From contig JAPYXD010000680.1 of NCBI GenBank assembly GCA_030998225.1, positions 5,828,001-5,892,000 on the forward strand: a stretch of DNA of 64,000 nucleotides, in the 5' to 3' direction. A program made the position numbers and the translations under genes. Source of the DNA: Diplolepis rosae. Its lineage: Eukaryota > Arthropoda > Insecta > Hymenoptera > Diplolepididae. Positions 57,952-64,000 of the stretch are shown one piece after another; within the stretch, counting starts at the first letter, position 1, and every line of letters begins with the position of its first letter. Below the pieces are notes generated by a model that was not told where the DNA came from, did not search any database, and saw only the letters and a program-made list of their open reading frames with translations.

Positions 57952-58897
57952 AATTTTAGGTTTCACTGACCAAAGTTTTTTTGTTAAAATCGTCTTTACA
58001 AAAATGTTAAAGTTCTCATGACAACCATGGTAGTGGCTGTCATACATTGGAAAAGTGTTTACTTCAACTGCAAGGAACGTTACTGAGACCACGATTCTGG
58101 TACTTGAAATACCATAGCGCTGCGGTTATAGGAACCAAAGTCCATCGTAAAGCCGCGCATAGAGTTTAGTTAAAATGACTAAGTCTACGGACAGTAAATA
58201 CCCAGCCAAAATTATTTTTGAGGTTATAGGTATGGTTCTCTTAGTTATCAAAATACAAATTCAATTTGATGAGAAAAAATAAAGTTTCACCGAAAAGATC
58301 TAAGAAAAATAATCCGGTATAATGATATTTATGATAACTTTCGTCGATTAAGTTAAAAAATTGTCACTTTTTTCATCACCATAAACTTTTTTTGACTGAC
58401 TATAGTTTTGACAAAATACGACGAGACAGCAAAATTGGAACGCATTGCATTGTCCCCGAACAAAATCGTTTATCATTTAGAAAGAATTGTCAAACTATAT
58501 TTATAATAGAATTATTTACCTGATAATGCTTGGCACGGTGAAATATAGTCCAGGAATCGAGAACGAGAATTGGCAGGATTCAACTTAGGCTGCATATCTT
58601 TCAATGAAAGTTATACTTGATTTGTCTAGCGCAACAGCGAACGCTGCGGTTGTAGTAACCAAAGGAGCTCGGCAGTACACATAAAGAAAATGTACGTGTA
58701 CTAACCGTTGGGGTACGTATAAAGCTCATTCTAATCATCAACTTTGGTCACAACAACCGAATACACAAAAAAGTCCAAATTACTGTCATGATAACTATAA
58801 AAGTAGTAGCTTCTCTCAACTTTTTTGGTCAAGGCAACTATTGTACAAAAAATTTATGTGCTATGTGCACAGGAACCAAAGCCGATTTCTCTCAGTG
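57952..58897. mobile_element. Iterated-motif element (GGAACCAAAG type), TA flanks
   Basis: CACAGAGAGAAATTTTAGG on the left and the reversed right end CACTGAGAGAAATCGGCTT. TA lies at 57950-57951 and 58898-58899. GGAACCAAAGTCC, GTAACCAAAGGAGC and GGAACCAAAGCC, and TTTGGTCA-CAA motifs, recur in the interior. Confidence 0.75.
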
Positions 58898-58899
58898 TA

Positions 58900-60918
58900 C
58901 TTAATGTTCATATAAATCATTTTTGTCCAGTTGAAGGATTTAAAATTAGTGAATAAAGATTAATATTCTAAATTTAAAGATATTCAAATGAATTTCAAAG
59001 CGGGTTCCTGAACTTTTAATTCACTTTATGAATTATTTGACTTTTATTTTTTTCTAAAAAATGAATAAATTATTCGAGAAGCGTTTCTGTTTCGATATTT
59101 TTTATTAAAAAAAGGGTATACTTGATTATTTTAATTAGCACAATGGTGCAATAAGAAAAGTATTTTCAAATCAAAGGTACAACAAATTGTTTTTTCCCCG
59201 AAAGTTCTAAAAGAACCTTTCAAATTTTCTGATCCCAGGATCATATAATAAATAAAAAATTTATGAATTTAACTTCATAACTTCAACTTAAAATCATGAT
59301 ACAACAAATATTAAAAAAATATTACCCCGAAAAGTTAGAAAATTTGAAAACTTTTATGTTTTTTGTTCTAACAGTTATTTTATTTCGATAAATATTAAGA
59401 AATTCTAAAAAACAAAAATTTTTATTTTGCAAATAATTATATTTGTATTGAAAATATTGATATTCAAACTTTGAAAAATTCAATATCTAAACAAATTAAA
59501 AGTTGCAAATTAGTCTCCTTTTGCAAAAAGCAGTCAAAACATTTAATATGACTATAGTTTTTAATAAACTGAGGGTTGAAGCTCCAAAAGGACTAATTTT
59601 TGAAGATTTTTGAAAATTTACAACTTGAAATTATAACGTAATCTAAAAACTTTAAAGAATACTGAAAATAAAATTCAAATCGTAAACCATATCGATATTT
59701 TGCTGAAATATTAATTTTAACGATGTGATCGATAAATCCTACTCTGGGCTAATTTAAAATTTACACTTGAGAAAATAATCCATGAAAAGATATTTTCTCA
59801 GGGAAAATGTAAATGACCACTTTCATCTTGATGGCTTCGTCACAGGAAGTCGTAAGGCTAGTAACTAGGGTATATCGGTTCTCGTTTGTCCATAACAGTA
59901 TGTCTAACTACCAGAAGCATTTGCAAAATTAATATCATGTCGTAAAACATTACCAGTCAGCTTTTATCACCCTACACGTCTTAACGAATCCAAAAGGATT
60001 GAGCGCTATAACAATATGGTTATCCTAAAAGCTATTACCATACTCTTCTGTATATAAAGTTAGTTATATATGACTTTCTACTTTATCCTCTCATATTGCT
60101 CCCCATTCACAACTCTTTTTGCTCAACACATCGTTGACTGTAGCGTAATTAAAAATCGTCTCGTCTCGCCGTGTTCTTATTGAACGAGAACAAACTATTA
60201 TAATCCAGCTCTTTTTGTTCATGGCTTCTAGCCAACTGGTGTTGGCATGAGAAAAAAGAGGGAGGTGGGAGGAGGTAAGAAGTAATTAAACGAGAACAAT
60301 TGGTGGTAAGTAGCACCGTTCAGAAAAGGCGTCACGTCCGGCTCTTTAACCCCATAAAAGTTCAAACGATATAGTCGACGAGAAGAACAAAAAAATTAAA
60401 CTTTAATAGTAAACTATAATTCAAAATCAGTAATAATTTGCAGATTATTAAAAATAATTTTGTATCCACAATATTAACAGTTTTATGGCTTTTCTAAAGG
60501 TGGGAATTTCAGCGGAAGCTTTTAGAATCGAGTAACTTAATGGAAACGCTTCCAATTTTGAAGCCTTGCTAGTAGAAACGCTTTCAAATTGCAAGTGTCA
60601 AATTTCGATCAATTTCAAATTACATGTACGTAAGTTTAATTGCTTTCGAACTTGAGGCATTCGAATGTACAGAGCTTTCATTGTGAAAGTATTAGAGATA
60701 AATAATTCTAGAATTTGAACTAAGAATAAATTGAATTAAGAGGTGACACTTATATTCAATTTTCTATGTTTATTTGGATAAGTCACATTAAAAGATCTGA
60801 ATTTAATTTCAAAAACATTTCCGTTATTTAGGAATTCTATTCCTCACAATAATTCATTTGAAATGTGTAGTATTAATAAATTGCAAATTTCTAAAGATAA
60901 ACAGTTTGTATTTCGTCT
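58900..60918. other. No gene recognised
   Basis: The DNA is AT-rich. The part at 59820-60390 is less AT-rich but shows no domain, repeat or splice-supported frame. Confidence 0.5.
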
Positions 60919-60922
60919 TTAA

Positions 60923-61479
60923 GGGGGTCTTTTGTAGAAACATTTTCTAAAAATCGATTTTTTTTACATTTTTCAACACTTTATGTTACTATAAATATTA
61001 ATTAGTTATATATATATATATTAATTTATTGTGAGTGCCAATTTGCCAGAGAAAAGTGAACGTAAAACTGTAAACGCGTTTTTCAATTTTTTTGGGTCCG
61101 CTTTTTCAAAAATGTGCGGCATTGATGTTGCTATTGTTTGATTTTCATTTGGCTCCCCATTGTTTATAACAAATGTTTTATGGATATTTTAAGATCGAAA
61201 AAAGTCATTTTTTTTTCAAAGTTCCGGCATTTTGAAAATTGTTATGTTGAAAATCTGAAGGGTTGTCAAACGAGATGACCCAGATTTTTTGGAAGGACTC
61301 TCTTCGCAAGGGTGCACTGGACAAACCGATGAACATTTTCCCAAGAGAACTATTTAATTTTTTAGTTCAAGGTTTAATAAAACTTTTTAAAAAACCGCAT
61401 TCAAAAATATTGATAACTTCTTTCAAAGTAAAATTCCAAAGAACGCTTTAAAAAATAGCCGTTAGTACAGTAGACCCCG
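60923..61479. mobile_element. TTAA-flanked element (GGGGGTCTTTTGTAG ends)
   Basis: GGGGGTCTTTTGTAGAAAC on the left pairs loosely with the right end CAGTAGACCCCG. TTAA lies at 60919-60922 and 61480-61483. The first bases resemble the 24134-24860 element (GGGGGTCGC). Confidence 0.6.
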
Positions 61480-61703
61480 TTAAGAAACAATATTATTTTT
61501 AAACTTTACAGAGGGCTTGTTTCAAAATTTATATATTGTAGTATAAAATTTAAATTTTGGGTTGATTACTCTGGTGAAAATGAATCGAACTGAATCCGGA
61601 CGAATACGAACCAAGTTTTTATACAACTCATTCTGATTCATCCGACTTATCCGAAAAGAATATGATGCGAGAAAATACGAAATCATGAAATCACGAAAAT
61701 ATA

Positions 61704-62604
61704 TGGGTCATTCCATATTAGATTGACAGTCGATGTTGCAGATTTTAAGGAGATAATTTTTTTTCGGTTCTTTATCAACAATAAATAGACATGTATTTTT
61801 TTGTTTGGCCAAAAAAAATTTTTTACAAGGATACGATTTTTCGAATTTTCTAAGAAATGATATTTTTGACATAGCAAGCGCACTTTCAAGCCTGTTTATC
61901 TTGAAAAAAATTGTTCGTACGAAAAATTTTCCAAATTAAAAAAATTAGGGTTTTGACTCTTCTTTACAAAGATTGCTGCGAAAAAATTGTTTAGAGCCTC
62001 GCGCGGCCTCGCGCGCAATCCGGGCGCTTCCACACGCGGCGAGCGTTTACCTTTACTTTTAGCGCTAATAACTTACGCCCAGTAAAACGCTCGCCGCGTG
62101 TGGAAGCGCCTGGATTGCGCGTGAGGCCGCGCGAGGCTCTTCAAAATTCCATAACTTCTAAATCAATGATCCAGCCATTTTGATTCAATCGTCATATTTT
62201 ATAACAGACTTCAAAGAATCTAAATCCACGAAAAAAAAAAATTTCGAAAGGGGCCAAATTTGTAAAAAAACGATTTTGCGTTCATTTCTTTACTTTTGTA
62301 TGTTAAAAAATATTTAAAAAATTTTTTCGCAACAATTTCTGTAAAGAAGAGTCAAAACCCTAATTTTCGTAATTTGGAAAAATTTTCCTGCGAACAATTG
62401 TTTTCAAGATAAACAAGCTTGAAAGTGCGCTTGCTATGTCGAAAATATCATTTCTTAGAAAATTCGAAAAATCGTATACTAGTAAAAAAATTTTTTTTGG
62501 CCAAACAAAAAAATACCTGTCTATTTATTGTTGATAATGAACCGAAAAAAATTATCTCCTTCAAATCTGCGACATCGACTGTCAATCTAATATGGAAAGA
62601 CCAA
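61704..62604. mobile_element. Large foldback MITE, TA flanks, with a nested GC hairpin
   Basis: The ends are TGGGTCATTCCATATTAGAT and, reversed, TTGGTCTTTCCATATTAGAT. The arms are about 290 bp, and TA flanks both sides (61702-61703 and 62605-62606). Because of the palindrome, both strands show the same short open frame; it is not a gene. Confidence 0.82.
61993..62140. mobile_element. GC-rich hairpin nested at the centre of the foldback
   Basis: AGAGCCTCGCGCGGCCTCGC pairs with its mirror at 62121-62140. The arms are about 55 bp, with GCGCTTCCACACGCGGCGAG opposite CTCGCCGCGTGTGGAAGCGC. The local GC content is far above that of the AT-rich host, so it is a separate insertion. Confidence 0.85.
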
Positions 62605-62606
62605 TA

Positions 62607-63839
62607 TATATTACAGGTAAATCAAAATAATTTTATACTGATTTTTTCTTTTAAATCACGAATCTTAGTATTTTTTATTAATTTTATTTAATGAGTCATT
62701 CCTACCTATTCAATTAGTCGACTTTTACTGTTTTGTCAGTGAATTTGACATTAGGTAACTGAATGAAATTAGTGAAAAAACTACTGATTGGAATAATGAT
62801 AGTATTTAAAAAAACATAAGTATCTAAATCGACTGAATATGTTTTCTTTATTGCAGATATGACCCATATTTAATACGTACAAGCTATTTACTTTAAAGTC
62901 AGAAAGAAACATTTTTGTATTATAGCGTAAAAGTTTATACGATACAAGCATAATGAAGAAAGATATCAAGAGTGAAGTTTTCAAGACTGCAAATACCTTC
63001 AAAAATCTTCGATGATTTTGTAAACTTGGAAGATTAAATGAACTTTCTGAAATTCCGCGAAGTCCGAGAGATTCCGGGTTATTTGAACGATTTTAGGTAA
63101 CCGACCCTGCTATTATACGCAATCCAATCTGACCTGAAAGTTTCCTTTGCTTGCAAACTGTTACTTCCAACACTACTATATCTGCGGTACTAAAACCACC
63201 TTCATCTTTCTTCCTTATCCACTACCTACACCGTTTCTAACTTATTCTTGTAAAGACACGTGTAGAATGCCATTTAAAATCGAAAAAGAACTTTTACCCG
63301 AATCTTAAGTTTTTAGGGACTATAAAATTCAACCCGTAACGCACTACATTTCATTCTGAATATACAAAGTTCCTGTAAATCAAATAAAGACTCTGCCTTT
63401 ATCACATTTCTGGCAGAAATTTTTTTTAACAACCTCATAAAAATCCTTTTTACTTTAAATCTTCTTAAGTTGACAGTTTCTGAGATTATAGTAGTTTCAA
63501 ATTGAAAACGTGTTTAAGAATATTCAAATCTGTTTTTCTATTCATTTTTCTCAATCAAGTTTTTTAGTAGGTATACACACTTTGAAGTTTAAAAGCTTAT
63601 CTAGAAAAATTTCAATTATACTTCTTCTAAATTTGAAATCTGAGACTAAAAATTCTCTCCAAATTTAATTGTAAATATTCTAAAATAATTATTTGTATTA
63701 TTTCAATATAAAGATTTTATTTAATTTCTAAGATTAAATATTTGACTATATTTGATATGTATTTTGAAGAAACACAAACTGAATTTTTCAAATTCAACAA
63801 GAAGAGAACTATTATTATTTTAGAGTATATGTATATATG
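62607..63839. other. No feature recognised
   Basis: The DNA is AT-rich and apparently single-copy, with chance frames only. Confidence 0.5.
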
Positions 63840-63841
63840 TA

Positions 63842-64000
63842 CCAGGTGTACAAGTATGAAACCGGTAATTTTTTTGAGAAAATACACGTTTATTTAATAA
63901 AAATGGTTATACATTCAATCTTCAAAGTAATGGCCATTGCTAGCCACACATTTTTCCCATCTCTCTGGCAATTTGTGTATGCCTCGCCAAAAAAATTGTT
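63842..64000 (-). mobile_element. 3' end of another mariner, running out of the window
   Basis: The element begins after TA (63840-63841) with CCAGGTGTACAAGTATGAAA, a mariner-style end. The coding 3' end follows on the minus strand. The remainder lies beyond 64000. Confidence 0.82.
63915..64000 (-). CDS. Mariner transposase, C-terminal fragment (partial)
   Basis: Minus-strand codons at the window edge read FFWRGIHKLPERWEKCVASN and then GHYFED, with stop TGA at 63915-63917. LPERWEKCV is the conserved C-terminus of mariner transposases. The visible part has no stop. Whether the full gene is intact cannot be known from here. Confidence 0.78.
   Translation of the reverse strand, partial: QFFWRGIHKLPERWEKCVASNGHYFED

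Noticed and set aside
61683..62691. Near-identical open frames on opposite strands (61683-61889 and 62419-62691)
   Set aside because: They arise from the two arms of one palindromic element. The encoded sequence has no domain and is only open because of the AT-rich composition.
1..64000. CRISPR arrays, bacterial operons, rRNA genes, endogenous viral genes
   Set aside because: No regularly spaced direct repeats with unique spacers, no ribosome-binding-site-led gene strings, no rRNA-like sequence, and no reverse transcriptase, capsid or envelope-like frame were seen.

Overview
This 64-kb window is AT-rich, intron-like DNA from an animal genome, almost certainly an insect. Mariner-type transposons and MITEs are dense, and the gene content is sparse and spliced. 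A hymenopteran is my guess, but no diagnostic sequence proves it. There is no bacterial, phage or CRISPR content.

Only one host gene can be supported, on the minus strand: the 3' end of a TPR protein that looks like the O-mannosyltransferase family member TMTC2. Three exons (29071-29211, 26850-26934 and 13707-14038) join in frame with consensus splice sites and encode the last 185 residues. A polyadenylation signal follows at 13457-13462. The rest of the gene must lie upstream of the window on the minus strand, because no further exon was found between 29212 and 64000. That stretch is therefore probably one very long intron (over 34.8 kb). The DNA below 13440 is the region downstream of the gene.

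Everything else is transposon-derived or unassigned. The transposase-bearing elements are: one mariner with an uninterrupted reading frame, matching inverted ends and a TA duplication (25240-26533); a decayed mariner (18765-20910) interrupted by a second mariner (19190-20356); an internally deleted mariner (21796-22507) nested in a TTAA-flanked element; a mariner (29457-33403) carrying several later insertions; two other Tc1/mariner-superfamily elements (11895-13127 and 14616-16677); and the end of a further mariner at the right edge (63842-64000).

The non-autonomous elements fall into recognisable groups. One group is flanked by TTAA and usually starts with G-rich ends (for example 54-1153, 6824-7539, 8239-8562, 21002-22567, 24134-24860, 30801-31452, 38288-40324 and 60923-61479). 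A second group has short inverted ends, often CAC-N-N-AGAAA, duplicates a 2-bp TA, TG or CA, and has an interior made of many degenerate copies of one short motif that differs between elements. Several of these insertions can be proved inside the window because an uninterrupted related copy of the same host repeat is also present.

The most useful leads are the apparently intact mariner, the iterated-motif elements with TA/TG/CA target sites, and the internal filled/empty site pairs. All sequence calls come from reading by eye. No alignment or database search was run.
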